A stretch of DNA of 64,000 nucleotides from Cryobacterium sp. SO2 (GCF_026151165.2 NZ_CP117849.1:1302001-1366000); one strand, 5' to 3'. Positions 8,273 through 18,192 are shown, numbered from the stretch's first letter. The notes: generated from the letters alone by a model not told the origin. Numbers and translations are program-made.

Positions 8273-10651
8273 ATGACGCCCAAAAAAGTGACCACCAACC
8301 CCGCGCACGATACCGGTGCGGCGCGGGAGAAGAGCCCTGTGCACCTGGACAACGCCGATGAGGCGGGGGAGACGACCCTGGAGATCGGCTCGCCGAAGTC
8401 GTGGGCGGCGGGCGTTCCCGGGGTGCTGCACTCCACCATCCCGGCGTTGGAGCAGATGGGCGTCACCCGCAGTCGCAAGACCCTGCTGGCGATGAACCAG
8501 AAGGACGGCTTCGACTGCATGAGCTGCGCCTGGCCCGACCCCACCCACCGCAAGACCTTCGAGTTCTGCGAGAACGGCGCCAAGGCCGTCACCTGGGAGG
8601 CGACGCCAATCACCATCGGCTCAGAGTTCTGGGCCGAGCATCCGGTCAGCGACCTGCTCGGCCGCACCGAGTACTGGCTGGGCATGCAGGGCCGGCTCAC
8701 CGAGCCCGTCTACAAGGCCGCCGGCGACGACTACTACCGGCCGGTGAGCTGGAACGAGGCGTTCCGGCTGCTCGCCGACAAGCTCAACAGCCTCGACTCG
8801 CCCGACCAGGCCGCGTTCTACACCAGCGGTCGCACCTCCAACGAGGCCGCATTCGCCTACCAACTGTTCGTGCGGGCGTTCGGCACCAACAACCTGCCGG
8901 ACTGCTCCAATATGTGCCACGAGTCGTCGGGCTGGGCGATGGGCCAGACCATCGGCATCGGCAAGGCCACCATCACCTACGACGACTTCGGCAAGGCCGA
9001 CCTCATCATCGTGATGGGCCAGAACCCGGGCACCAACCACCCGCGGATGCTGACCGCCCTGGAAGAGGCGAAGGACAACGGCGCCGAGATCGTGGCGGTC
9101 AACCCCATGCCGGAGGCCGGGCTCAAACGGTACAAGAACCCGCAGCGGGTGAAGGGCATCATCGGCCACGGCACCGGCATGGCCGACCAGTTCGTGCAGG
9201 TGCGGCTCGGCGGCGACATGGCGTTGCTGCAAGCAGTGTCCAAGCGGGTGCTCGCCGCCGAGGCCGCCAACCCGGGCACTGTGCTCGACCACGAGTTTCT
9301 GCGCGAGCACTGCCAGGGCCTCGAGGAACTTACCGCGCATCTCGCCCAGGTCGACGAGCAGGCCGTGCTCGAGGCCACCGGGCTGCGCACCGCGGAGATC
9401 GACGAGCTCGCCGCCCGGTACCTCCGGGCGGAGAAGGTGATCATCACCTGGGCGATGGGCCTCACCCAGCACAAGAAGGGTGTCGCCACGATCAAGGAGA
9501 TCATCAATCTGCTGCTTCTGCGCGGCAACATCGGCAAGCCCGGCGCTGGCGCCTCGCCGATCCGCGGGCACAGCAATGTGCAGGGCGACCGCACCATGGG
9601 CATCTGGGAGCAGATGCCGCCGGCGTTCCTCGATGCCCTGCAGCGGGAGTTCGGTTTCGACCCGCCGCGCGAGCATGGCACCGACGCCGTGCAGACCATC
9701 ACCGGTCTGCAGAACGGCGACATCAAGGTCTTCGTGGCGCTCGGCGGCAACCTCGTCTCGGCGATCAGCGACACCCAGGCAGCCGAGGCCGCGATGCACG
9801 GTGCGGAGATGACGGTGCAGGTCTCCACCAAGCTCAACCGGTCGCATGCCGTGGTGGGCGACGCGGCGCTGATCCTGCCCACGATGGGCCGCACCGAGAT
9901 CGACCGGCAGGCCACGGGCGTGCAGTTCGTGTCGGTGGAGGACACGGTGTGCGCGGTGCATCCGTCGTGGGGGAAGGTGGCCCCGGTATCAGCCAGCCTG
10001 CTCTCGGAGGTGGCCATCGTGAGCCGCCTGGCGCGGGCCGTGCTCGGCACGAAGGTGAACGTGGATTGGGTGGGCTTCGAGCGGGACTACGACCTGATCA
10101 GGGAGCACATCTCGCACGTCGTCGCGGGCTGCGACGACTACAACAGCAAGATCCGCCGCGAGGGCGGCTTCCTGCTGCCGAACGGGCCGCGGGACTCCCG
10201 CACCTTCCCCACGCCCACCGGCAAGGCGATGCTCACAGTCAACGACCTCGAACGCCTCGAGCGGCCGGCCGGCACCCTCATCCTGCAGAGCCTGCGCTCG
10301 CATGACCAGTTCAACACCACCATCTACGGGCACGACGACAGGTATCGCGGCATCAAGAAGGGCCGGCACGTGGTGTTCGTGAACCCCAACGACCTCGTGG
10401 AGCTGGGCCTGGCCGACGAGCAGCTGGTGGATATCCACGGTGTCTACGACGACGGAGTCGATCGGGTGCTCCGCGGCTTTCGGGCGGTGGCGTATCCCAC
10501 CGCCCGGGGCTGTGCGGCGGCGTACTACCCGGAGGCCAATGTGCTCGTGCCGCTTGGCCAGGTGGCCGAGGGCAGCAATACGCCGGTGTCGAAGGCCGTC
10601 ATCGTGCGGTTGGAACCGGCTCGCACAGCGGATGCCGTGTTGAGTTCCTAG
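8273..10651 (+). CDS. FdhF/YdeP-family molybdopterin oxidoreductase
   Basis: The 792-residue protein is a bis-MGD molybdoenzyme of the FdhF/YdeP group, related to formate dehydrogenases; the true substrate of this group is poorly defined. The N-terminal FDCMSCAWPDP (Cys near 82 and 85) with FCENGAKAVTWE is characteristic. DCSNMCHESSGWAMGQ near 210-222 places a Cys near the molybdenum site, and IIVMGQNPGTNHPRM and GNIGKPGAGASPIRGHSNVQ are cofactor-binding segments. ATG 8273 is preceded by GAAGGG; GTG 8222 is an in-frame alternative without a better site. With moeA, mobA and a formaldehyde dehydrogenase nearby, formate oxidation is plausible but inferred. Confidence 0.85.
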   Translation: MTPKKVTTNPAHDTGAAREKSPVHLDNADEAGETTLEIGSPKSWAAGVPGVLHSTIPALEQMGVTRSRKTLLAMNQKDGFDCMSCAWPDPTHRKTFEFCENGAKAVTWEATPITIGSEFWAEHPVSDLLGRTEYWLGMQGRLTEPVYKAAGDDYYRPVSWNEAFRLLADKLNSLDSPDQAAFYTSGRTSNEAAFAYQLFVRAFGTNNLPDCSNMCHESSGWAMGQTIGIGKATITYDDFGKADLIIVMGQNPGTNHPRMLTALEEAKDNGAEIVAVNPMPEAGLKRYKNPQRVKGIIGHGTGMADQFVQVRLGGDMALLQAVSKRVLAAEAANPGTVLDHEFLREHCQGLEELTAHLAQVDEQAVLEATGLRTAEIDELAARYLRAEKVIITWAMGLTQHKKGVATIKEIINLLLLRGNIGKPGAGASPIRGHSNVQGDRTMGIWEQMPPAFLDALQREFGFDPPREHGTDAVQTITGLQNGDIKVFVALGGNLVSAISDTQAAEAAMHGAEMTVQVSTKLNRSHAVVGDAALILPTMGRTEIDRQATGVQFVSVEDTVCAVHPSWGKVAPVSASLLSEVAIVSRLARAVLGTKVNVDWVGFERDYDLIREHISHVVAGCDDYNSKIRREGGFLLPNGPRDSRTFPTPTGKAMLTVNDLERLERPAGTLILQSLRSHDQFNTTIYGHDDRYRGIKKGRHVVFVNPNDLVELGLADEQLVDIHGVYDDGVDRVLRGFRAVAYPTARGCAAAYYPEANVLVPLGQVAEGSNTPVSKAVIVRLEPARTADAVLSS

Positions 10652-10656
10652 GCGAG

Positions 10657-10971
10657 CTACTGGGCGGTGTGCGCCCACCCGTCGTCCCTGCCGCCGTCGC
10701 CGGTGTTCCGCGTGGCCTGTGTGGCCACCTCGACGGCGCGCTGGACGGCTTCGGTCACGGCCTGCTTGCCCGAGGTGCGCGTCATGCCGGCCGCGTATCC
10801 CACCAGAAAGGTGCTGATCGGTCCGCCGTCAGGGCCCACGGATCTGGCCGTCTCGGCGGCCAGGCCGAGCAGCAACGGGTAGTCCACGTCCAGGTCGAGA
10901 ATCTGCAGCGCCTGGGTCAGACGGCGACTCAGATCATCGAGCCGGCCCGGGTCGTCAGCGGGGGTCGTCAT
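10657..10971 (-). CDS. DUF6457-like small protein
   Basis: The 104-residue protein starts at ATG 10971 behind AGGAG. It is mostly helical: LDDLSRRLTQALQILDLDVDY, then LLGLAAETARSVG, then STFLVGYAAGMTRTSGKQAVTEAV. This pattern matches the DUF6457 proteins commonly found beside molybdenum-cofactor genes in actinobacteria, sometimes fused to MobA. Its function is unknown; a role in molybdoenzyme maturation is inferred from neighbours only. It converges on the FdhF-type gene with only five bases between the stops and no obvious terminator. Confidence 0.7.
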   Translation of the reverse strand: MTTPADDPGRLDDLSRRLTQALQILDLDVDYPLLLGLAAETARSVGPDGGPISTFLVGYAAGMTRTSGKQAVTEAVQRAVEVATQATRNTGDGGRDDGWAHTAQ

Positions 10972-11182
10972 GGGTCTCCTTCTGGCCGGATGCGGCACGA
11001 TTCGCGCGCTCCAGGAATAGCACCATTCCGGCTGCGCGGCAATCAGTCCGGAGCGTGGGCTCGGGGACGAATCGGGGGCTGCCGTGCTCCGCCCACTCCT
11101 CCACAAGTGGCCGATCAGAGATCTTTTCCACACCCCCTTGGAGAGGGGTTGGAGTGTCGGTGGTGGGTGCGATTATGAACGC

Positions 11183-12691
11183 ATGAGCAGCCCAGCAGAG
11201 CAGTTCCCGCCCGATCCGGATGACCCGGACCACGACACCCGCGGCCCGGATGCCGGCGCCCACGAGCACGCCCACCGACGACGCCGCACCCTGCAGGAAC
11301 AGGCCCGGACAACCCTGGCCAGGAAGGTCGCGAAGGCCCAGAAAGCCCATCGGGGCATCGCGAAGGCGAACGCGAAACGGGCCCGCGCACTGGCCGATTT
11401 GCAGCAGTGGAGCAGCGACCCGGTGAACGCGAAACTGCTCAACCCCGACTACGCCCTCGAGCGGGCGCGCGGCCCGGTCCTGACCGACGCGCAGGCGAGC
11501 CCGCGGACGATCGCGGCGTGGGAGGATCAGGAGATCGCCCGCCGCACGGTGACGAGCGAGGTCGCCTGTGCCCTGCACCTGGCCGATCGCACCGCGGAGA
11601 ACCTGATCGGCGAATCGTCGATGTTCGCCGGGCCGATGACGTTGACACTGACGGCGATGAGCCGGGGTGAGATCAGTTACCGGCACGGGCAGGTGTTGAT
11701 GGAGCAGCTCAGCTTCATTCCGCTCGAGGAAGCCGCGGAGCTGGTAACAGAGCTGTTGCCCGCGGCGAAGGACCTCACTGTGGGCAAGCTGAAGGTGAAG
11801 GCCCGGCGGTTGCGGGAGCATCGGCACCCGGAAACCCTCACCAAACGTGCCACAGCCGCCGTGGCCGAGCGCGGGGTGTGGTGGGAGGGCCGACCCGATG
11901 GCATGGGCACTCTCACCTGGTACGGCACCGCCGAGCAAACTCAGGCCGCGCACGACCGGCTCACCCGCATCGCCCAGGCCACCCAGGACGCCGAACGCCA
12001 GGACGACAACATCCCGGAAGACCGGCGCCGCACGATCGGCCAGATCTGCGCCGACGCGCTGGCGGACCTGACCCTGGACGGCGTCACCCCGACCGGCACC
12101 GGCGGCGGCATCCACGGGCAGGTGATGATCACCGTCCCGGTGCTCACCCTGCTGGGTCGCACCGAGGAGCCCGGTTTTCTCGAAGGATACGGGCCGATCC
12201 CCGCCGACGTGGCCCGGGAGATCACCGGTGGAGCGCCCAGTCTCACCCGACTGCTCACCCATCCGGAAACCGGTGCCGTGCTCTCCGTCGGGAAAGAGCA
12301 TTACACCGTCCCCGCCGACCTCCGCCGCTGGCTCAGACTACGAGACGGCACCTGCCGGTTCCCCGGCTGCACCCGGCCGGCATCCCGCAGCGAGATCGAC
12401 CACACCACAGCGTGGGAGCACGGCGGACCCACCGACTACGACAACCTCGCCCACCTCTGCGGCCCCCACCACCGGCTCAAGCACCAGACCCTGTGGTCGG
12501 TCGTGCAGGAACCCGGCGGGGTGTTGGTCTGGACCTCCCCGGCCGGCGCCACCCACCGCACCTACCCCGAAACCACCCTCGGACCACCACCCACACTGCC
12601 CCCACAGCCGGCCACACAGCTGGACACGCCGACAGAAAGGCCCGCACCGGACCGGTCCTCGAGCGAGCCGCCGGAAGATCCACCCTTCTGA
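11183..12691 (+). CDS. DUF222/HNH endonuclease (13E12 repeat-family type)
   Basis: This 502-residue protein has the DUF222 architecture of the multicopy actinobacterial 13E12-type proteins: a charged N-terminus (alternating Asp/Pro then Arg/Lys/Ala helices), a helical DUF222 core, and a C-terminal HNH nuclease. The HNH module (about 386-435) shows CRFPGC, EIDHTTAWEHGG, NLAHLC and HHRLKH, so zinc-binding and catalytic residues are intact. Its biological role is unknown. ATG 11183 was chosen; the in-frame upstream extension lacks conserved sequence. It interrupts the molybdenum gene block and such genes are often variable in location, which hints at acquisition. Confidence 0.85.
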   Translation: MSSPAEQFPPDPDDPDHDTRGPDAGAHEHAHRRRRTLQEQARTTLARKVAKAQKAHRGIAKANAKRARALADLQQWSSDPVNAKLLNPDYALERARGPVLTDAQASPRTIAAWEDQEIARRTVTSEVACALHLADRTAENLIGESSMFAGPMTLTLTAMSRGEISYRHGQVLMEQLSFIPLEEAAELVTELLPAAKDLTVGKLKVKARRLREHRHPETLTKRATAAVAERGVWWEGRPDGMGTLTWYGTAEQTQAAHDRLTRIAQATQDAERQDDNIPEDRRRTIGQICADALADLTLDGVTPTGTGGGIHGQVMITVPVLTLLGRTEEPGFLEGYGPIPADVAREITGGAPSLTRLLTHPETGAVLSVGKEHYTVPADLRRWLRLRDGTCRFPGCTRPASRSEIDHTTAWEHGGPTDYDNLAHLCGPHHRLKHQTLWSVVQEPGGVLVWTSPAGATHRTYPETTLGPPPTLPPQPATQLDTPTERPAPDRSSSEPPEDPPF

Positions 12692-12718
12692 CCTGTCCTG
12701 GCAGGGCAAGATGAGCAG

Positions 12719-13246
12719 ATGCGCAGCATCGAATTGACCTTCGACCTGGCGACCGAGGCCGCCTTCACAGCAGAGTGGGCGGCCCTCCAGGACGCGGGAC
12801 TTCCCAATCTGGGCCGGCATCAGGGCGCGAGCAATCGACCACATCTCACCCTGGCTGCAGGCCCGGCGCTGGAGATTAAGGACGCCCTGCAGGCAGTGTT
12901 CGGCCCGGATCCACAGCGGGCGGGGGCAGTGCTGCCGGTTGACCTCCGGGTCTCCGGCGTGGTGCTCTTCCGGGCGGGCTCCGGCCGGTTCGTGCTCGCG
13001 CGTCCCGTGGTGATGACCAGGGCACTGCTGGAGCTGCATCGAGCCGTTCTCGAGCTGGCTCCCGGGGCAGTCGAGCTGACCCAGCCCGATCGGTGGACGC
13101 CGCACGTCACCCTGGCCCGTCGGCTCAGCGCCGATCAGGTCACCGAGGCTCTCGCAGTTCTCGGCGAACCGCCGGCGGTGGGGTCCTGTGTTGCGGCGCG
13201 GTTCTGGAACGGCGAGACGAAGACGCTGACTGCTCTGGCGGGCTGA
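12719..13246 (+). CDS. 2'-5' RNA ligase family protein (2H phosphoesterase)
   Basis: The 175-residue protein has the two-histidine phosphoesterase pattern: RPHLTLAAG near residue 40 and TPHVTLARR near 128, spaced as expected for one H-x-T/S-x motif per lobe. Such enzymes cleave or join 2'-5' or cyclic phosphodiesters in RNA or nucleotides. Length fits the family. It follows the DUF222 gene after 27 bases, and the ribosome-binding site is weak, so it may be read through from that gene. The natural substrate cannot be told from sequence. Confidence 0.78.
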   Translation: MRSIELTFDLATEAAFTAEWAALQDAGLPNLGRHQGASNRPHLTLAAGPALEIKDALQAVFGPDPQRAGAVLPVDLRVSGVVLFRAGSGRFVLARPVVMTRALLELHRAVLELAPGAVELTQPDRWTPHVTLARRLSADQVTEALAVLGEPPAVGSCVAARFWNGETKTLTALAG

Positions 13247-13288
13247 CGGGGGATCGCCGCGATCGGCGGGGCGGGCTACCTGACGTAG

Positions 13289-14494
13289 CTACCAGGGCAG
13301 CGGAAGTGTGGCCACAGGTTCGGGCGCGCAGGCGCCGCCGGGCGGCACGACGGCCACGCCGTCGGCCTCGGCGAGCCCGCGCAACATGCCGGACCCCTGC
13401 CGTGCCGTGGGCACCGCGCCCTCCTCGGTGAGCCGGTACGCCACCAGGCGGGTGGACCCGCTGAGATTGGCAACGTCGTGGGCGAGGGCCACCCGGCCGA
13501 GAGTCGCCAGCGGGCGCCCGAGCATCCCGTCGATCAGTGGCATGCCCAGGCTGGCCAACACGAGCATCGCCGCCAGCGGGTTGCCGGGCAGGCAGAGCAT
13601 CAGGCGCCCGTCGGCCAGGCGGGCGACCATCACAGGGTGGCCGGGGCGCATCCGCACACCGTCGATCAGCACGGTGGCCCCGAGCGCGGCCAGAGCTGCA
13701 CGCACATGGTCGGCCGGGCCGCGGGCGCTGCCGCCGGTGCTGATCACGAGTGCGCCGGTGCTCGATCGGATCGCCGCGGTGGTCTGGTCGAGGTCGTCCG
13801 GCAGTCGCCGCAACGCACTGACGTGCACACCCAGGCCGGTGAGCAGGGCTGGGAATTCGGGGGAGTAGGCGTCCCGCACCTGGCCGCGGCCGGGGATACC
13901 GGATTCGATCACCTCGGTGCCGAGCAGCAGCAGCTCCACGGTCGGCGTCGTCGTCACGGTGAGGGAGTCGTGACCGGTCACCGCCGCCAGCGCCACACGC
14001 GGCGCGGTGAGCAGACAGCCGGGCTCGAGCATCAGTTCGTCGAGTCCGCATTCCTCGCCGCGGGCGCGCACGTGCTCGCCCGCCGCCGGCTCGTCGGCTC
14101 CCGCCAGGGCGGAGCGCGTGAGCGTGGCGCGGCCCGCCGCATCCGCCCGACCGACCACACCGTGCTCCGAGCGCAGGATGCCGTGGGTCCCGGCCGGCAC
14201 GCAGCCGCCGGTGGCGATGGGCCGGGCGGTTCCCGGGGCGAGGGGCTCGGTCGCCGGCGGGTCGCCCGCGAGGATCGGCTGGCCGAGCAGCCACGGCTCC
14301 TCGCCATTGACGGCCCAGCCGTCCATGGCCGAGGACGCGAAGCTCGGCAGCGCGGTCAGCGAGTGCACCGGAATGGCGAGGGTGCGTCCGACGGCCGCGG
14401 CGAGCGACACGACCTCCGTGGCCCGGGGCATCCCAGCGCCGAGCCCGTGCACGCTCGTCCTGGCCTCCAGCCACTCCATCAGCGGACGCCCCAT
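13289..14494 (-). CDS. moeA: molybdopterin molybdenumtransferase MoeA
   Basis: The 401-residue protein inserts molybdate into adenylated molybdopterin, the last common step of Moco synthesis. Conserved segments are LPSFASSAMDGWAV near residue 45, ISTGGSARGPADHVRAAL in the MPT-binding domain, and MRPGHPVMVARLADGR with LCLPGNPLAAM. ATG 14494 is used; TTG 14500 and ATG 14479 are alternatives and no strong ribosome-binding site decides. It lies on the same strand as mobA downstream of it in transcription order, 114 bp apart, and supports the two molybdoenzymes of this region. Confidence 0.88.
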   Translation of the reverse strand: MGRPLMEWLEARTSVHGLGAGMPRATEVVSLAAAVGRTLAIPVHSLTALPSFASSAMDGWAVNGEEPWLLGQPILAGDPPATEPLAPGTARPIATGGCVPAGTHGILRSEHGVVGRADAAGRATLTRSALAGADEPAAGEHVRARGEECGLDELMLEPGCLLTAPRVALAAVTGHDSLTVTTTPTVELLLLGTEVIESGIPGRGQVRDAYSPEFPALLTGLGVHVSALRRLPDDLDQTTAAIRSSTGALVISTGGSARGPADHVRAALAALGATVLIDGVRMRPGHPVMVARLADGRLMLCLPGNPLAAMLVLASLGMPLIDGMLGRPLATLGRVALAHDVANLSGSTRLVAYRLTEEGAVPTARQGSGMLRGLAEADGVAVVPPGGACAPEPVATLPLPW

Positions 14495-14608
14495 CGGCAA
14501 GCCCTGCCGTCGGCACGGTTCGCACCGGTGCGGTGGATCGTGGGCATGGCGCGCTCCTCGGTAATCGTCGACGACGGTGTCGCCTGGGTCAAGGCTAACC
14601 AGTCGTCG

Positions 14609-15301
14609 CTAGACCAGGGGTGTGGGCGGGTGCTCGTTCGGACGTGCGGCCCGACCCGAACCCGCATGTTCATCGGGCACCGTGGCCAGGCGCGGAACCT
14701 CGATGCCGAGCCTGGCGGCGTCGGCCGGGGTATCCACATCGTCGCTCAGTGCTTCGGGCAGGTGCAGTTCGTGCAGGGTGAGCCCGCCGATCAGACTCAT
14801 CACGGACAGGTTCTCCGCCGGCCCCAGTGCGGCGGCCGCGTCGGCGAGGGCCGCGCGCCGGTACAGGGCGAGCAACGGCTGCCGGCGGCCGGCGGCGTCG
14901 ACGGTGATGACGCCATCCGCGGCCTGGCCGTCGAGTTCGGCCAGGAGCGCCGCCACGGCCTCGCCGGGCCGCACGAGATCGCCGGCCAGCACGACGACCC
15001 AGTCGGCATCCGCATCCGCCCCCGCTGCACCGGTCAGCGTCTCCAGACCGGCCACGATCGCCGCCGCCGGGCCACCCCACCGGGGTCGCTCCACGGTTCG
15101 CAGCACCGAATCGGGCAGGATGGCGTCGGATCCGACCACGCAGATCCGCCGTGCCCCGGCGGCGGCGGCCAGCACCCCGTCGAGCAGGCTGCGCCCGTGC
15201 CAGACCAGTGCTGTCTTGTCGATGCCGCCGAGCCGTCTGGCCCGGCCACCCGCCACAACGATCGCGTCCCACCTGCGGGCTGACGGCGCTTTGGTGTGCA
15301 T
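14609..15301 (-). CDS. mobA: molybdenum cofactor guanylyltransferase-like protein MobA
   Basis: The 230-residue nucleotidyltransferase carries the GTP-binding AGGRARRLGGIDKTAL (residues 18-33) in place of the canonical LAGGxSxRMGxDK, then GGPAAAIVAGLE and the metal-site Asp of VVLAGDLV. It should add GMP to Mo-molybdopterin to make MGD. It starts at ATG 15301 behind AGGAC; longer in-frame starts (to 15403) add Pro/Arg-rich sequence unlike the family. The motif is somewhat divergent (R for S and L for M), so use of another cytidylyl or guanylyl substrate is a minor possibility, but the neighbouring moeA favours MobA. Confidence 0.8.
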   Translation of the reverse strand: MHTKAPSARRWDAIVVAGGRARRLGGIDKTALVWHGRSLLDGVLAAAAGARRICVVGSDAILPDSVLRTVERPRWGGPAAAIVAGLETLTGAAGADADADWVVVLAGDLVRPGEAVAALLAELDGQAADGVITVDAAGRRQPLLALYRRAALADAAAALGPAENLSVMSLIGGLTLHELHLPEALSDDVDTPADAARLGIEVPRLATVPDEHAGSGRAARPNEHPPTPLV

Positions 15302-15496
15302 GGGGGTCCTTGTATCGGGGCGGGATCGGGGCGGGTCCGTGGGGCGGGGGTCTGGGGCGCGGCCACGGTACCGCGGCGCATTCAGGCTACCGGCGCAGCG
15401 CACGACAAACCGGGACCGGGCCGCGTGATGCCGCCCGATCCCGGATGTGGTGTGCCTGTCTGCCGCCTCGGTCAGAGACGACCCGACTCGACTGAC

Positions 15497-16714
15497 TCAG
15501 TCCTTGAGGTAGCCGTTCGGGTTGAGCACGTACTTCGTCGCCGCTCCAGCGTCGAACTCGGCGTACCCGCGCGGGGCATCCTCGAGGCTGATCGGCTGGG
15601 CGTGCACGGCCTTGGCGATCTGCACCTTGTCGTGCAGGATCGCCATCATCAGCTGCCGGTTGTACTTCATCACCGGGCACTGACCGGTGGTGAACGACAG
15701 CGACTTGGCCCAGCCGGTGCCCAGGCTGATCGACAGTGAACCCACCTTGGCCTCTTCGGTGGCAGCGCCAGGGTCGCCCGTGACGTAGAGCCCGGGAATA
15801 CCGAGCGCGCCGCCGGCCGCCGTGATCTTCATCAGCGAGTTCAGAACCGTGGCCGGCTTCTCCTTACCGGCGTCCTTGCCGTGGCCGTGCGCCTCGAAGC
15901 CCACGGCGTCCACCGCGGCATCCACTTCCGGCACGCCCAGGATCTGCTCGATCTGGTCCTGCGGCTCGCCCTTGGTGAGGTCGATGGTCTCGCAACCGAA
16001 GCTGCGGGCCTGCGCGAGGCGATCCGGGTTGAGGTCACCCACGATCACCACGGATGCGCCCAGCAGCTGCGCGGATGCCGCCGCCGCCAGTCCCACCGGT
16101 CCGGCGCCGGCGATGTAGGCCGTCGAGCCCACGCCGATCCCTGCGGTGAAGGCGCCGTGGAAGCCGGTCGGGAAGATGTCCGACAGCATGGTGAGGTCGA
16201 GGATCTTCTCCAGCGCCTGCTCCCGGTCGGGGAACTTCAGCAGGTTCCAGTCGGCGTAGGGCACGAGCACGTACTGCGACTGCCCGCCGACCCAGCCGCC
16301 CATGTCGACGTAGCCGTACGCGCTGCCCGGACGGTCCGGGTTCACGTTCAGGCAGACGCCGGTCTTGCGCTCCTTGCAGTTGCGACAGCGACCGCAGGAG
16401 ATATTGAACGGGACCGACACGATGTCGCCGACCTTGATGAATTCGACGTCGCGGCCCACTTCGACCACCTCGCCGGTGATCTCGTGGCCGAGCACCAGGC
16501 CCATCGGGGCCGTTGTGCGCCCGCGCACCATGTGCTGGTCCGAGCCGCAGATGTTCGTGGTGATGGTTCTCAGGATGACACCGTGCTGAACCTGCCGCCC
16601 GACATTCGCCGGGTTGACGCCAGGTCCGTCCTTCAGTTCGAACGTGGGATAGTCGATGTCGATGACGTCGACCTTGCCAGGTCCTTCGTAGGCAACTGCC
16701 CTGTTTCCTGCCAT
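15497..16714 (-). CDS. fdhA: zinc-dependent formaldehyde dehydrogenase, glutathione-independent (FdhA type)
   Basis: The 405-residue medium-chain dehydrogenase oxidises formaldehyde to formate with tightly bound NAD+. Catalytic zinc residues are seen in NICGSDQHMVRG and LGHEITGEVVEVG; the structural zinc loop is CGRCRNCKERKTGVC. The insert after the zinc loop (GYVDMGGWVGGQSQYVLVPY) and GFHGAFTAGIGVGSTAYIAG are typical of the Pseudomonas-type FdhA and not of mycothiol-dependent dehydrogenases. ATG 16714 follows a strong AAGGAGG site. Together with the FdhF-type enzyme it could form a formaldehyde-to-CO2 route. Confidence 0.88.
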   Translation of the reverse strand: MAGNRAVAYEGPGKVDVIDIDYPTFELKDGPGVNPANVGRQVQHGVILRTITTNICGSDQHMVRGRTTAPMGLVLGHEITGEVVEVGRDVEFIKVGDIVSVPFNISCGRCRNCKERKTGVCLNVNPDRPGSAYGYVDMGGWVGGQSQYVLVPYADWNLLKFPDREQALEKILDLTMLSDIFPTGFHGAFTAGIGVGSTAYIAGAGPVGLAAAASAQLLGASVVIVGDLNPDRLAQARSFGCETIDLTKGEPQDQIEQILGVPEVDAAVDAVGFEAHGHGKDAGKEKPATVLNSLMKITAAGGALGIPGLYVTGDPGAATEEAKVGSLSISLGTGWAKSLSFTTGQCPVMKYNRQLMMAILHDKVQIAKAVHAQPISLEDAPRGYAEFDAGAATKYVLNPNGYLKD

Positions 16715-16747
16715 TTTGTATCCTCCTTGATACCTGTTGTGACACCT

Positions 16748-16761
16748 GAACCGGTCGGTTC
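16748..16761. promoter_or_regulatory. candidate operator palindrome upstream of formaldehyde dehydrogenase
   Basis: GAACCG-GT-CGGTTC is a perfect 6-bp inverted repeat 34-47 bp before the fdhA start, in the 310-bp gap to the AI-2E transporter gene. It is in the right place for a repressor site. The rest of the gap shows no gene and no other clear structure. Confidence 0.35.
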
Positions 16762-17024
16762 GCGCTTGTGGCGCACGGCATCCTCAGTGGTGTTTCCCGG
16801 TGGTTCGCCCCCCGTCGCCGGCAAGCCGTCGACCGCGCTGGGGCACTCTCCATGGCACTACACGAGACTGGGAATTTCAAGGGTGTACGGAATCCAAAAC
16901 GTGTGTATCGTGTGTGCGTCGAGCATGCGTTCGCCGGGTGATTCTCCGGTGATTCGCAGGGTGCGATCGGATGCCGCGCGGCGGGTTTCGAGCTATGTCG
17001 CGTCGGGTTGTCTAGGGTGGTCCC

Positions 17025-18146
17025 ATGCGAACCCCAGACAACTCCGGTGCCCGCGTGACCGGTGCCCCCTCCGCCGGCCCCACGACATTGCGCACGCTGC
17101 TGACCGACAAGCTGGGCTGGCTCGGCCTGCGCAGCGCGCAGATCCTGCTGGCGCTCGCGCTCGTCGGCGTCATCATTTTCATCCTCGTGCAGGTGAAGCT
17201 CGTGGTGATCCCGGTGCTGATCGCCATCATCCTGGCCTCAGCGTTGAGCCCGGTGGTCGGCTGGCTTCGCCGCCGCGGGCTGTCGCCGATCGTGGCCACC
17301 TGGATCACCCTGCTGGCCGCCATCGTCGTGTTCGGCAGCATCGTGACGCTCATCGTCCTCGCGGTCGAGAACCAGTGGAGCACCCTGTACGAGAACGCCT
17401 CGACGGGCATCGACCAGCTGTCGACCTACCTCACCGAGGGACCGCTGGCGATCGACGCCACCCAGCTCGAGGATGCCCGCAACGCCGGCATCGACTTCCT
17501 CACCAGCAGCCAGTTCGGCTCCGGCGCGCTCGCCGGGGTCTCGGCCGCCGGTGAGTTCGTCACCGGCCTGGTACTCGTCATCGTGATCCTGTTCTTCTTC
17601 CTCAAGGACGGCGACGTCATCTGGGCGTTCTTCCTGCGCCCGTTCCAGGGCGAGCGACTGCAGCGCGGCCGCCGCATCGGCAGGACCTCGGTGCGGGTAC
17701 TCGGCGGCTACGTGCGAGGCACGGCCATCGTCGCCTTCGTCGACGCGGCCGCGATCGGCATCGGCCTCGCCATCCTCGGGGTGCCGCTGGCCCTGCCGCT
17801 GGCCGTCATCGTGTTCCTCACGGCGTTCATCCCGCTGATCGGGGCAACCGTGGCCGGTATCCTCGCCGCGCTCGTGGCCCTCGTCGCCAACGGCTGGGTC
17901 GTCGCCCTGATCGTCGTGGGCATCGTGGTGCTGGTCAACCAGCTCGAGGGCAACTTCCTGCAGCCCGTCGTGATGGCGCAGTCGCTCAAACTGCACCCCC
18001 TGGTCATCCTCGTGGCCCTCACCGCCGGCACCATCGTGGCCGGCATCATCGGTGCCGTGCTCGCTGTGCCGATCGCCGCCGTGGGCTGGGCCATCGCCAA
18101 GACCTGGAACGAGCCGCCGCTCGCCACACAGCCCAAGCTGGCCTAG
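17025..18146 (+). CDS. AI-2E family transporter
   Basis: The 373-residue membrane protein belongs to the AI-2E/PF01594 family, which includes autoinducer-2 exporters and sodium/proton antiporters; the substrate here is unknown. The pattern fits: two N-terminal spans (IILLALALVGVIIFILVQ-like and VIPVLIAIILASALSPVVGW), a soluble segment (about 110-170), then VLIVIVILFFFLKDGD and the C-terminal cluster with FIPLIGATVAGILAALVAL and NQLEGNFLQPVVMAQSLKLHP, a conserved family motif. ATG 17025 is clear. It converges on the antiporter gene across a palindromic repeat. Confidence 0.85.
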   Translation: MRTPDNSGARVTGAPSAGPTTLRTLLTDKLGWLGLRSAQILLALALVGVIIFILVQVKLVVIPVLIAIILASALSPVVGWLRRRGLSPIVATWITLLAAIVVFGSIVTLIVLAVENQWSTLYENASTGIDQLSTYLTEGPLAIDATQLEDARNAGIDFLTSSQFGSGALAGVSAAGEFVTGLVLVIVILFFFLKDGDVIWAFFLRPFQGERLQRGRRIGRTSVRVLGGYVRGTAIVAFVDAAAIGIGLAILGVPLALPLAVIVFLTAFIPLIGATVAGILAALVALVANGWVVALIVVGIVVLVNQLEGNFLQPVVMAQSLKLHPLVILVALTAGTIVAGIIGAVLAVPIAAVGWAIAKTWNEPPLATQPKLA

Positions 18147-18192
18147 CCGCGCCGCCGCGCTCGTCCTGAACCGGGCGCGGGCGCGCGGCATT